The position numbers were made by a program, and so were the translations under genes. The notes under the pieces are model-generated. The model made no database searches and was not told where the DNA came from. It saw only the letters and a list, made by a program, of their open reading frames with translations. Shown piece after piece: positions 15,601-25,760 of a DNA stretch of 64,000 nt. How positions within the stretch are numbered: the first letter of the stretch is position 1; each line of letters starts with the position of its first letter. This stretch comes from Lagopus muta. Its lineage: Eukaryota > Chordata > Aves > Galliformes > Phasianidae. The stretch lies in NCBI RefSeq assembly GCF_023343835.1, contig NC_064437.1:22915001-22979000 (forward strand), given 5' to 3'.

Positions 15601-18600
15601 TGATGTGCTGCCATCTGCAGTTCAAGGAGCTCCCCAAGAAATCACCTAACAAAGAGAAGGAATAGAGAGCAAGCTAGGGGGTTTTATTTGTTCGTTTTTT
15701 TGTCATTTCCTTCCTCATTCAGGACCAGATGCACCAAAGCAATTAGCCACCTGACTGTGGGAGTTGCTCTGACCCTTCACCTCCCCATTTCAGCTGTCTC
15801 TCTGCAACACACTGCCCTCCTAACAAGGAGGTACCTGGTGTGGGCATCAGGCAGCAGCTGTGGGCATGCAGCCAAGCTGTGGATCAGGGGCAGGGGCTCA
15901 CACAGCCCTTCCAGGAGGGCTGAAGGACCTTACAGAAGCCACTTAGTTTTCCTCATCTCTGCAATGCTCTGCCTTGTAAGGACATGATCCTCAGATTAAT
16001 GGCACTCAAAACTATATAAGTACCACACAACAAGATGGATTCTTCCAAAATGTGCAGCCAAGAGAGAAGGCAAAAATACCACGCAGATAGCAGATAACGC
16101 CAGTCACTCAAATATCCCCTCTTTGCCAACATTTTCTTCTGGCATTTTATTAGGATTAGGTAATCTATATAGAAAGACCCACACAGTCTTTCCAATTAAT
16201 TCCTTTCCGCATGCACATTATTTATAAAAGCAAGTTCAGCACGTACAGCCAAACTGTGGATGAGCCTCAGGGTTCAGTTCTCTTAAAACTGTGCTCAAGC
16301 TGTGCTCTTCCACTTTACAAATCCCACAGGCTATTTTCGGTGAATTACAAGAAGGTACTCAAATAAGGGTTAGGCATTAGTCCCACAGACTGAGGCGGAA
16401 AGGGACTAAATCAAATACAAGAGCAGACAGAGATACATTACTGCACACATTCAGGCAAGAAACACCTGCAGAGGTGGTGGCACTGTGGGAAACAACTGCT
16501 GCTGCAGAACACCATTTTCTGCTTCATTTGTCAAACAAAGAGCTATACTGCAGCCCCAGACCTCTTCCTCGTACAAGAAAAAATGAGTTGCAGCTCTGCA
16601 AAAGAACCATCTCTTCCAACTATCAAAACACACACTGCACCACTGCCTGGTGTGGCTGTTAGCCAAGTCCACCACTTCTCAACCTCTGTGAAAAAAGAAC
16701 TGCACGAAGCCACGAACCCTGACTGACTTCAGCAGTGAGGTTACAGTGCCACTGCACAGCTGAATTCCACTTGTACTCCTCTGAGGGGAAACCCGACATG
16801 TTTAAGAGGCTGTGGTGTGTCAACTGCTTCTAAATGCATGCTTCTTACTAGAAAAGACTCTTCCAGAAGGAGAAAGCAAAACTTGCAGAATTTAATAACC
16901 ACCAACTGAAAGATGTGGTGTTTCTGCATTGCTTTTGAAAGAACACAAGAGCTCCCACATTTTAAAACATCCATCTGCGTGGATTTTCTTGCATGCAAAA
17001 TATTTTTCAAATATTTCATTTTCTGCCACAGGGACACTAAAATCCATCAGCCATTTAAAAACACAATGCAGAATGTTTTTCTAAACAGCATCACATTACA
17101 GCCACAAAAAGAGAATGCCCAGCAGCTATTCTGTTCAAAGCAAATGTTAATCTTCCCTAAAATTCACTTACATAATGAGCTCCAAACCTAATAAAAACCA
17201 TTAATTGAAACAGAAACATGCGCTGGGAGCGTAGCTTGGAAAGCAACTTGAACGAAAGGATTTCCCAAATTAAAGGAACAACGTTTATATAAAACTCTGT
17301 CCTGTAAAATCAAGAAGAGCATTCTATCCTCGTTTCGCTCAGAGCTTTTCCGTTGGAAGAACTTTTAGCTTACAAAAAAATAAAAAGCACAAGTCCACGA
17401 GTATTGCTTTTCTTTCCCAGAAGGCTGTTCCTATGCCTACAAACACAGCAACACTCACAGAGAATGATGCTTCGCAGCCTTCCTCTGAGATACAGCAAGT
17501 GTCCCCTCCTAGCTTTTAGACAAGATAATTAATAGGTTGCACAAAACCAGCAAAGCAAGGGAAGCCCAAACCAAATGCTATGCTTGAATTGGAGGAATCA
17601 GTCTTAGTTTCTCACTTTCCTACATGCTCCTGAGAAAGTTATTTAGTCCTTGAGCTCAAGTCTTCCATTTCATTTCCATGCAATAAATTGTGAAAAACCA
17701 CAATTGCTCTGGAGCAAGGACAGAGAAAAAAGAAGTAAAATATTGTTCCTATCTACACCAGGCAACTCATTCTCTCAGCCAAGCAAAGGTAGTTAGCATA
17801 TTTTGAACAGCAGTACAGCTACACAACCTGAATTTCAGGCTTAATCAGCGAGTTGCGACTAAACAAGTTTCTTCCAAAACAGTTCAGCAGTTCTGTGCAG
17901 AACCACGCACTCTTCCCTGACACTCAACCAGCACTGATAGGGTTTGCTGTCTTTAGAGCCAGCAACCTGCCATGTGCATATGGAAATCCTGCCTCCAAAC
18001 ACTACTAGCAATTAGCATGGGAGCAGCCAGGATTGAGATTGCAGCCTCACAAAACTGTGGTGGATAGCCAGTAAATTGACTTACCACACAGTCACACGCA
18101 GCAGACTGCAGATGAGTGGAAAAGGCATACCAGACAAACGAAAAATAGCAGTCCTGTGAGTAACAGAACCATGCTGATTTCCTGCTGAGCTAACAGCTGA
18201 ACTGCACTGACTTGGCTTCACATTCCTCATGAGAAATCAGCCACAATGCTTAGCTCTTTTTTCACTATCCCTAGAGCCACCAGAGTTCCCAGTTTAGGAT
18301 TAAGATTTGCACTGTTGTTTTTTTTTAGCTTTTGAGGGTTGATTCTAAGTAGTATCAGTGAGTTTGGGAAAGCATGTCCATCACAGATAACCCGTCCTCG
18401 AAGATGCCTCCCATAGCAAAAGGGCTCTGGAGAGGTATCTTCGAACAGACGCCTGAAGGCAGGAATGGTGTTATTTAAGAAACCAGCAGTGCTTTGTCAC
18501 AGTGAGAATAAGGCATATGACCACTGCAGTTCTAGATGCAGGGAAAAGTCCAAGGGAAACAGGAGACCCTGTGAGATGCAAGAACACCCCATTTCCTGGA

Positions 18601-19082
18601 TAATGGAGGCAAACCAGAGCACAGCCATGATGCAACAGTAAGGCAGTGGTGTAAAGCAGTTACACAGGGAGTGCTTAACGGCCCCAGTGCACAGATGGAA
18701 ACGGTGATCTGCCAGGCTGCTGTTACCTATGGCATCCGACTCGGTCCACTTGCCTCCGTGGATTTGTTTCAAGAGAACATAGAGCAGCCTCCAGAAATCC
18801 AGCGTCTGCAAAAGAACACGAGGAACGGCTGCTGGCACACGGCCACGTGCGGCACAGCACAGCCCCACTCAGAGACGCCGCTAGAATTCAGCCAGCCCTC
18901 GTAAAGCGCAGCGCCACACGGGCTGCGAAGGGAGGAAGGGAGGGAGGGTCGCGCCCCGGGCTCACCGCCTGCGGCCGATCGAACCTGGCGCGGCGCAGGA
19001 CGTCGGGAGCGAGCCGGGCGCGGGGCGGCAGAGCCCGGCACAGCGCTCCGACAGCTCCGGGCAGCGCCCGGCACCGTTGCAT
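461..19082 (-). CDS. TEDC1: TEDC1, tubulin epsilon and delta complex 1 (5' part, coding exons 1-4)
   Basis: TEDC1 works with TEDC2, delta-tubulin and epsilon-tubulin to stabilise centriolar triplet microtubules (known for the family). Four coding exons join in frame: 18966-19082, 18727-18805, 12768-12970 and 461-625, giving 188 residues from the start at 19082. Phases agree: exon 1 ends on a codon, exon 2 ends one base into a codon that exon 3 completes, and exons 3 and 4 end on codons. Recognisable family blocks are an FDRPQA end in exon 1, an FWRLLY block in exon 2, a GSRELLLAFSWLL block in exon 3, and DVRYLQWLNGKLRF followed by QQQEQC in exon 4. The start is uncertain: an in-frame ATG at 19130 adds 16 residues and gives an N-terminus closer in length to the human protein. 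The remaining C-terminal exons must lie left of position 1. The downstream neighbour in human is TMEM121, not visible here. Gene identity is strong; the exact start is moderate. Confidence 0.92.
3588..3611 (+). repeat. A24 homopolymer
   Basis: 24 consecutive A inside TEDC1 intron 3. I see no processed-gene sequence before it. Confidence 0.85.
7919..7944. repeat. (TTA)n microsatellite
   Basis: Short ATT/TTA tract, lightly interrupted, in TEDC1 intron 3. Confidence 0.8.
10823..10850. repeat. AT-rich dinucleotide-like repeat
   Basis: ATATATAAATATAAATAT-type tract in TEDC1 intron 3. Confidence 0.8.
12768..12970 (-). CDS. TEDC1: TEDC1 coding exon 3
   Basis: 203 nt: two bases complete a split Asp codon, then 67 codons. 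The acceptor is a pyrimidine tract ending TTTTCAG and the donor is GTGAGC. Contains RFVKSALWYHGYGRPELYQL and GSRELLLAFSWLLHRV, the best conserved stretch of the family. Confidence 0.95.
12971..18726 (-). other. TEDC1: TEDC1 intron 2 (5.8 kb)
   Basis: Non-coding, moderately AT-rich. I see nothing beyond chance open frames and short A/T runs, for example around 14590. Confidence 0.8.
18727..18805 (-). CDS. TEDC1: TEDC1 coding exon 2
   Basis: 79 nt, 26 codons plus one base, with a TTTTGCAG acceptor and a GTAACA donor. It begins TLDFWRLLYVLLKQI and matches the tryptophan/leucine-rich block of TEDC1. Confidence 0.92.
18966..19082 (-). CDS. TEDC1: TEDC1 coding exon 1
   Basis: Encodes 39 residues from the ATG at 19082 and ends ...FDRPQA on a codon boundary, followed by a GTGAGC donor. 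The FDRP block aligns with the human FDRPEA block. An upstream in-frame ATG at 19130 would lengthen the exon to 18966-19130. Neither ATG has a purine at -3. Confidence 0.85.
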
Positions 19083-19123
19083 CGGATCGCAGCGCAGCGC
19101 CCGCCGCTTCCCGCCCCTAGCGC

Positions 19124-19135
19124 TGCGCATGCGCA
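19124..19135. promoter_or_regulatory. TEDC1: Perfect NRF1 palindrome TGCGCATGCGCA
   Basis: Exact match to the NRF1 palindromic consensus inside the TEDC1 CpG island. It contains the candidate upstream ATG at 19130 on the minus strand, so it may mark the core promoter rather than coding sequence. Confidence 0.75.
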
Positions 19136-19436
19136 ACACCGCCCCTTCCGCTCTGCGCGAGCGGGCGCTGCAGCGACCCCTACAGGGCGGGCGGAGAGCC
19201 GCTTGGTCCTGACCTCGTGGCCGCACCCAAAGCGATTGCACGGCGCCCCGCAGGCAGGAGGAGCTGTGCCGTGCTTCACCCGCAGCACTGCGCGCCGAAC
19301 GAGGGGCAAAGCCCCAAGTCCAGGCCTGCAGGGAGAAGGCAGAGATGGCCGTCCTCCAGCAGGCCGCTTCCTTCCCCCTTCCTCCCGGTGCCGCAGATTT
19401 GTCCCCATGCGGTTAGCAGGGGCCGTTGCCACCCGG

Positions 19437-19443
19437 TGACTCA
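19437..19443. promoter_or_regulatory. AP-1 type motif TGACTCA
   Basis: Exact seven-base match about 350 bp upstream of the TEDC1 start. A GTTGCC half-site (19425-19430) sits just before it. Single short motifs like this occur by chance. Confidence 0.3.
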
Positions 19444-19471
19444 GTGGGGCTGAGGCCGTGTTTGCTGTTGC

Positions 19472-19485
19472 TGTGCCATGGCAAC
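19472..19485. promoter_or_regulatory. TEDC1: RFX X-box-like site upstream of TEDC1
   Basis: TGTGCCATGGCAAC matches 12 of 14 positions of the palindromic X-box, with one perfect half-site (GGCAAC, 19480-19485). RFX factors drive many ciliary and centriolar genes, and TEDC1 is one, so the position about 0.35-0.4 kb upstream of its start is plausible. Confidence 0.45.
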
Positions 19486-22235
19486 GTGCCACGTCCCATT
19501 GCCTCACACCGATTGCGCACGATAAAGGCCGTGGTGGCCTCCGTGCCAAGGGGTGCGAGCCCTAATCCTGAGAAAACACCCAGCTCCTTTTCTTTTTTTT
19601 TTTCACTGTTTTTCCCCTCATCTCCTGCCAGGCCCTCAGGCCGTGCATCCAGCCGTGCTTCCCTTGCAGCCGCTCTCCTCCCTCCCTCAGCAGCTCAGCA
19701 AACAGCCCAGAGGCAGCGGCCCCTTCCCCGGCTGCCACAGCACTGCACACACGTGTTTTTTAGCGTGCTTCACATCACACGGCAGTCACAGGTCGGCAGG
19801 TCCCCAACGGGGACTGTAATAATAGCTGCAGTAAGATGGATTTTCCCAAACGCAGCACAATGTCCTGTGGTGCCAAAATCCGAGGTCAGCTCCCGGCAGA
19901 CGGATGCTTCAGATGCTTAACACAGGCGTTGGTGTCTCAGGCCCTCAGTGCAGGGTCTGCACTTCCAGTATAATAAACCAGGAAGGATTATGAGACATTA
20001 AAATAAAAACATCTGCAGGCTTGCAGTTCTCAGGAGCTTCACCCTTTTAACTTCGACAGCAAAATGTTTCTCTGCACAATGGGGAATGCACTCTGTGCAT
20101 TGATCCCTTAAAGCAGGGCCCACCAAAGACAGGCACAGAGGTTTGGTGGGAAATTCTTGCTCTCTTCTCCCTTTAAACTCTCAATTTACTTGAAAATAAA
20201 AGGAGAGAAGGTGAAATGCCACACCAGTGCCTGAGGGCAGCTGCAGGGCACAGCCTCTGGAGGGGGACTCAGATGGCAGCATGCTGTTTGCGGGCTCCTG
20301 CTCTAATGCTGACATCAGCCTACAGCAGGTGAGAGCATTCAGGGCCAGGTCAGGTGTCCCAAGCTGGTCCTTGCAGTCTCTTGCTTGGGCTCTGCAGCAG
20401 AACACAACATCCCTTGCAGCACAGCTACCCCTTGGGGACCAGCCGAACCAAGGGCCCCTCACTCTCTTTCAGTCCCCCTCTCCTTTTTTCTTCTGTGCAG
20501 GAAACCACAAAGCATAGAGTGAAACCGCAGCAGTTCAGTTTCTGAGCCCATCCTGTTTCCTATCCTTTGCTAAAACCTCTTCTGCTTCCCTAGCCCACAC
20601 TTTCGGGCTCGCCCACATGAACTGCCAGAGAAACGGGTGATGTTGTTTGTTTTCTTTGTCACTGAAGAAGTGTTTATAGCAACCAACGCTCAACAATCCA
20701 CAAGCACCATTGATCTCAGCCACAGCTTCCGTAATAATGTCAGAGGAAGTGCTGCCCCGTCCTCTGGGTCAGCAACTGTGATGCCTCACGTCACCAACAT
20801 GGGGGTTCACACTTTGCTGGAGATCACCTCATGCCCAGATTGGTACCCTGGGGCTGCCCTGACCTATGATGGCAGTGTCACCCCTCAGCTGCTCCCCCAT
20901 AAAGCCAGGAATTCAACTCAGCATCCTGCTCCCCCTTCCTGGCACAAGCTTGTGTCTGCTGGCAACCCACCTCCCGCTGCACGTCTGGCTTCCCTTCCAA
21001 ACACCATGCAGCTGTTTCTTCCTCTCCAAAGAACGAGGTGAATGTAAAATCAATTACCATGTATTTTCTTTGACCAAAGTTCCTTCCAGATGTGACCTGA
21101 GCCTGAACTGCCCAAGCTCACAGCACTGAGCTGGGTTCTGCCCAGTGCCAGCAGTGAGCTGGGAGAGCTGTATGCCCAGCAAGTCCAGGGCTACTTGTCT
21201 CTGTGAGAGCATGGACACAGAGACAGGGCAGCCAGAGGGAGCTTTTTTGCAGTAGGAACTACTATCTTAAGGCTCATCCCTGGAGCCTGCTCAAGATATC
21301 CCAGCCCCTTTTGTTCCCATGTCTCTACAGGTGCTGGGAGCTGTCCCAGCCACCTCAGTGCCGTGGCAAGGGGGGAGTGGGAAGAGCAACAGGTAAGAGG
21401 GAACCAGGAGACTGAATAAGGCCCCATCCAGCACAGGCAGCCCGTTATGCATCATTCAGGAGCTCTGTGCAGGCGAGCAGCTCTCCTTCAGTACAACTAC
21501 ACTCACAGGGGAAGAGGATGTGGGGCTGGGGAAAGACTTCTGACACATACATAGAAAGTTTTAAGATGTTTATCAGATGGAACTGTTTCTATCAGCAAAG
21601 ATTTTGGTACCAAGCATGTACCTCTGATCTTGCGGGGTTCAGCCAGATCCTAGTAATGCCAGCATAACAGAAAATACTGCAGTTTCTAAAGAAATGCATG
21701 TGTAAAGCACGGGGAAAAAAATAGCTGCATGTGGTGTGAAGCATATCAGAACATGTAAATGGGGTGGTTCATGTTAGGGAAACCACTACCGAAACAGCCA
21801 ACACCTCTTGCATCTGTCAGCACTGCTCTTCCTTCAGGGAAGAGGCTGGAAAAAAAGAGGCTGAAACGGAGAGCAAGGGGCTCAGAGCCAGCTCCTGCTC
21901 AGTAATACCGCACCTTCACTCTCACCAATGGCACGGCCTCACCCTGCCCTGCTGCTAACCCCTGCCTGACGCAGCCTTTCTGTATGACTGGCTAGAGAGG
22001 AGGCAGCAAATAACTGTTTTCTTGGCACATCCTGCACTGCCTCGCAGCAGGAGCCTGCCCAGCCCCATGGAGCTCCAAGCCTGGCTCCCAGCCACGTACT
22101 GGATCTGGGGATACCGGAGGCTCTAGGGACAGTGTTCCAGACCTCATCCCACAATTCTGCCCTTGTTGGGTCCTTTGTCAGCAAGTCCCTTGAATCCCTG
22201 GTATAAAAAAAAATAAGGCCATGACATGGAGTAAG

Positions 22236-22775
22236 CAATGGTTGTTCGGGGTTTATTAAAGATTGGGAATACAAGGATGGGCCCTACTGCAGAGCCAGGT
22301 GCCAAAAGCAGGGCTGGGTTTGGCTGGCCAGGTGTGGTCTTCTCTCCAGGCAGCCCTCAGCGACTGAATTTCCTATGGAGCAGCATCCAACCTCCCACCC
22401 TGCAGCTCCTTCTGGAGCGGAGCCCCTCTCCGCCCCATCCTGGGTTACTTATTGCTTTAACGTGCTATTTGATTACAGAGTGATGAGGGACGAGAAGGCA
22501 TGTCTGTTGCAGTGGATTTGTGCTGTCTTCGGGCTGCAAAGGGAGATCTGTCAATCAGACCTGAAGAGGGATGGAAGAGAAGGACATCCTCAGTACAGCA
22601 GTGCATTGGGACAGACTCCATCTCTGCCGACAAGCCTCAAAGTAAGGCACCCACTGCTGGAGCCAAGCAGTGGCAAAGGCTGCTGGGGCTGGCAGAAGGG
22701 AGCTGGCACCCAGCAGTACGATCTTGAGCACGGATGTGAGCAGATGAGCACTGAGGGGAAGCACCAACCTGAACT
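22236..22775 (-). other. CRIP1: CRIP1 3' UTR
   Basis: Non-coding stretch from the stop codon to the inferred cleavage site, about 540 nt. The end is inferred from the AATAAA hexamer only. Confidence 0.65.
22252..22257 (-). terminator. CRIP1: CRIP1 polyadenylation signal AATAAA
   Basis: AATAAA on the minus strand, 519 nt past the CRIP1 stop codon and the natural end of its 3' UTR. Cleavage is expected near 22235. Confidence 0.75.
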
Positions 22776-22816
22776 CTACTTGAATGTGTGGCTCTCAGCT
22801 CCTCCCCGGCCAAACC
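22776..22816 (-). CDS. CRIP1: CRIP1 coding exon 4
   Basis: 41 nt completing Gly-65, then [12 protein letters not shown] and TAG; acceptor TTTCAG. Intron 3 is only 117 bp and intron 2 is 88 bp. Confidence 0.97.
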
Positions 22817-25283
22817 CTGAAAGAAATTGGAGCAGGATCAGCAGTGCTGCAGGATGCACTGCTGTGGAGAGTCAGGGGCTAAGATCCCTGACTCCCTCCC
22901 CCCTCCCAAGCCCCCAGCCCCAATTTACCCTACCTTTAGGTCCAAATAAGGCAGCATAGCAGGGGTGGTTGCAGTAGGGCTTGCCATCATGCTGCAGGAA
23001 GAGAGGAGAGTATCAGTCCCTGCGCCCTGCTGGCTGCACCCACCCTGCTCTGTGGGTGCTTCCCAGGCACCAGACCTACCTCTGCGTGCCCCCCGGATGT
23101 CAGGGTCTTGTTACACTTCTCACATCGCAGGCAGGGCCGGTGCCAGTCCTTCCCCAGAGAAGTCACCTTCTCAGCTGCCATGGAAAGAGATGGGTTAGCC
23201 AAGGCTCTGACCAAGCACAAGTTGTATGAGACAGGCTGGCCCCTGCTGCCAGCACTAGGGAGGATGAAAGATTTGGGGCTACTTTCCCAGTCTTCTTGCC
23301 CAGAGCAGAAGTCCTGCAAGTGCCAAACCCAAGCCTGCACACACAGGACCCCAAACCCAAACCTGGGACACAACACTGCCAAGGACCCTTACCCTAAACA
23401 TGGTGGCTGCCCCATTTGAGGACAGACCACTTTCACCGGTCTGACAGAGAAGATTTGGGCATCTCTCCCTTCCAACATCAGCCTGCATGGAGATGATTTT
23501 CTCCAGGCCAAACAGAGCTCCTCTACCCAAACTCCCCTATGGTTGATGGGGTGAAGGTGGTGGTGGACAGGTATCAGACAGGGGGTGCAGCAAAGCCACC
23601 ACTGCACCCTCCCTATCACCAGCTGCAGCGACAGCACTGATTTGGTGCCATTGCTAACCACAGCAGGGCCAGAGCCAGGCCAGGGCTTGGGGAACAGCAC
23701 GCTGCTGGCTTGGGCCAGGACATGTTTGTGGAGAGGGGAAAAAGCAATGTGGCTTCTAATTGCAGCCCAGCAGGGGAGGAGGTTGTTTCTGCAGTATTTT
23801 CTGTAGACGTATGTGCTCTTGCTATTGGCAGTTGCACCCCTGGGGATTTATTAAGTGATAAAGCAGAGCTTTCTACAGGAACCCAGCCACAGCCAGCTCC
23901 AAGCATTCATCCCTGTCTGCAAAAGGCGGTCAAGGAAAGGGTTTCTTCGGGATCCAAATCTGCCCACAGCAGCTTATGCAAGGAGCCAGCCAGCAGCTGC
24001 AGAGGTGGAAGCAGGGGCAGCGCCCAATGGCACGAGGCAGCCCTGTGCAGCACAAAGAGCCTCCTGTGTCCTGCCTGGGTGCCAACCGGGTACAAGAGGA
24101 GCCCTTGCTCTTTGCAGACTCAGTTTGTCCCAAAGCAGCCCAAGGCACACCCAAGGAAGGACCCAGGGAACTCTGGAGCAGGGGTTGTTCTGCCTCCTCT
24201 CCCAGCGCTCCCTATCTCCATGCAATGAGCTTATGGCTCCAGCCACTTCTGAAGCCTCCTCTGCACTAATTGTGCCAATTTCATAAGAGCAAGCTGATAA
24301 GAGCAGGGCCCAACCCCTCCTTGGTCAAATGGTCCCTGCGCTGCCACGGCCACACCTGCAGGCACAGCAATCTCATGTGAGCCGACCTCACTTCTTGGCT
24401 GCAGGCACGGGCTCAGCCAAAGCCGTGTCCCAGCTGTAGGGCCAGAGTCACCCCAGCGCTGCCCTGAGATGGGCATCACCAGCAGATGGATTTGTTTGAC
24501 ACAGAGAACAGCTATGGGGAAACCTTTATCCCTGACCCTTCAACCTCATGTTCCAGCATGAGATTTCTCCAGCAGAAGTGGAAGCTGCGGCACACCCACA
24601 GGCAGAGCAGAAATAAGGCAGAGTGCAAAAGTCATGGTACTCAGGTCGCTGATCTCAAGGAAATTAAGTACAGAGATGCACACACACACTGCTCTCAGCA
24701 ATCCACAGCAAACTCAAATGGGGAAACGAGGAGGTTTGGCCGCTGCAACCTGGCTGCTTCAGCTCAAATCTTGGGTGAAACAACAGGACAACGGCACCCG
24801 AAGGAGCAGAACATGGCGCTTCAGCCCCAGTTTGGAGGCAGCGCACTCACGCCAAGCCCCGCAGCACGCAGAAACCCAACAGGTTCAAAACAGCTTAGCC
24901 ACCTCCCCGCTGCACAAAGCCACAGAGACCATCATGGTGCTCACCAAGGGCACAGCCATGCACCCTGAGCCCCTTGCAGCCCACCTTGCAAGGTTGGGTA
25001 GGGCTGGTAGGGCTGCAGGGAGAGAGCAGGGCTCAAGCACTGTGCTGAGCTACCCTGGGCAGGCTGGGAGTACCCCGCAGCCCCTCACTTCTGGTGGATT
25101 TAGGGGGCCATCCAAGGCATGCCGGGGAGACACAGCACAGGGGCGCACGGCGGTGGGACATCTCTAGAGTCTGCAGCACTCAGGACAGGCAGCACGGGGG
25201 TAGCAGGAGCCGGTGGGGGGACGGGGGAGAAGGAATCCCTTACCGAAGTAGACCTCCTTCTGGCAGCGGGGACACTTGGGCAT
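22776..25283 (-). CDS. CRIP1: CRIP1, cysteine-rich protein 1 (single LIM domain)
   Basis: Small LIM-domain zinc protein, abundant in intestine and immune cells and implicated in zinc handling and cytoskeletal or nuclear roles (family knowledge; the exact function is unsettled). Four coding exons, 25244-25283, 23080-23174, 22934-22991 and 22776-22816, sum to 234 nt: 77 residues plus TAG, the usual CRIP1 length. Zinc ligands read as C4, C7, H25 and C28 for the first finger and C31, C34, C52 and C56 for the second. The C56 ligand follows the CX3C spacing typical of CRIP rather than CX2C. The tail is [13 protein letters not shown], diagnostic for CRIP1. The start ATG has a good context (CACCATG). 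It lies between TEDC1 and CRIP2 on the same strand, as in mammals. Identity is essentially certain. Confidence 0.98.
22934..22991 (-). CDS. CRIP1: CRIP1 coding exon 3
   Basis: 58 nt encoding [19 protein letters not shown] plus one base; acceptor CTGCAG, donor GTAGGG. Holds the last zinc ligands C52 and C56. Confidence 0.98.
23080..23174 (-). CDS. CRIP1: CRIP1 coding exon 2
   Basis: 95 nt completing Ala-14 and running to E45 on a codon boundary; acceptor GGCAG, donor GTAGGT. Holds H25, C28, C31 and C34 within the [13 protein letters not shown] block. Confidence 0.98.
23175..25243 (-). other. CRIP1: CRIP1 intron 1 (2.1 kb)
   Basis: GC-rich non-coding DNA with several overlapping open frames on both strands that look like composition effects. 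No other feature recognised. Confidence 0.8.
25244..25283 (-). CDS. CRIP1: CRIP1 coding exon 1
   Basis: 40 nt encoding [13 protein letters not shown] plus the first base of the Ala-14 codon; donor GTAAGG. Holds the first two zinc ligands (C4, C7). Confidence 0.97.
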
Positions 25284-25460
25284 GGTGTCAGCTCGGCTCG
25301 GCTCCGTTCGTCGTTCGCACGGGCTGTGGGATGCTCGGCTCCGGCCCCGCAGGAGTCATTGCTCGGGGGCTCCTCCCCGCCCCGCCCAGATGTGCGGCCC
25401 CGCCCGCAGCTGGAGTCACCTCCGGGTGCTGCCAGCCCGGGCTCGGCACCCCTTATATCC
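25284..25460 (-). promoter_or_regulatory. CRIP1: CRIP1 5' UTR and promoter
   Basis: CpG-rich stretch upstream of the CRIP1 start. It contains minus-strand GC boxes (forward CCCCGCCC near 25376-25402) and a TATA-like or degenerate CArG-like element GGATATAAGG at 25451-25460. A TATA role would place the start near 25425 and leave the GC boxes in the 5' UTR. A GC-box promoter starting nearer 25330 is the alternative. Confidence 0.6.
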
Positions 25461-25465
25461 TGCTC

Positions 25466-25760
25466 TCTTTGCATCCTGCACCCCTCGAATGCCACAGCCC
25501 TACACTGCTTGCCCCCTTGCCCCCCTGCATTCCCACCAGCTGAACTTCTTGCAGTCCATTTCATTCTTTACACTTCCACACCCCTTGCACACAGCACTCT
25601 TTGCATCTTGCACCTCTTGCTTCCTGCACACTTTGCATCCTGCACTTATCTGCATCTTGCACCCCTTCTGCCCTACTCCCTTAGCACCCCACACTTCTTG
25701 CACTCCCACCACCAGCACTTCTTGCAACTCCTACATTCTTTGCATCCTGCACCCCTCTAT
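25466..25760. repeat. Degenerate minisatellite with TTTGCATC-CTGCACYYC units
   Basis: A pyrimidine-rich block in which phrases like TTTGCATCCTGCACCCC recur with drift. Exact TTTGCATC occurs at 25468-25475, 25600-25607, 25632-25639 and 25739-25746, with a near copy at 25650-25656. CTTGCAC-type fragments fill the gaps. It starts directly upstream of the CRIP1 promoter. Confidence 0.7.

Larger units (their letters stand above)
18880..19320. promoter_or_regulatory. TEDC1: CpG island over TEDC1 exon 1 and promoter
   Basis: Sharp rise in CpG density against the AT-rich introns to the left, covering exon 1 and the upstream region. No TATA box is evident. A GGAA-core ETS-like site lies near 19145 on the minus strand, next to the NRF1 palindrome. 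This fits a housekeeping-type promoter for a minus-strand gene; the transcription start is inferred to lie around 19.1-19.25 kb. Confidence 0.75.
19321..22235. other. Intergenic DNA between TEDC1 promoter and CRIP1 3' end
   Basis: About 2.9 kb with no recognisable exon. Apart from the motifs at its left end I see only chance open frames and a short A run near 22204-22213. Confidence 0.75.

Noticed and set aside
19425-19440. X-box formed by GTTGCC and GGTGAC
   Set aside because: The two half-sites are 4 bp apart, outside the usual 1-3 bp spacing. The site at 19472-19485 is better.
18962-19549. Minus-strand open frame of 195 codons at the TEDC1 promoter
   Set aside because: Different frame from the verified TEDC1 exon 1 and GC-driven; no conserved block.
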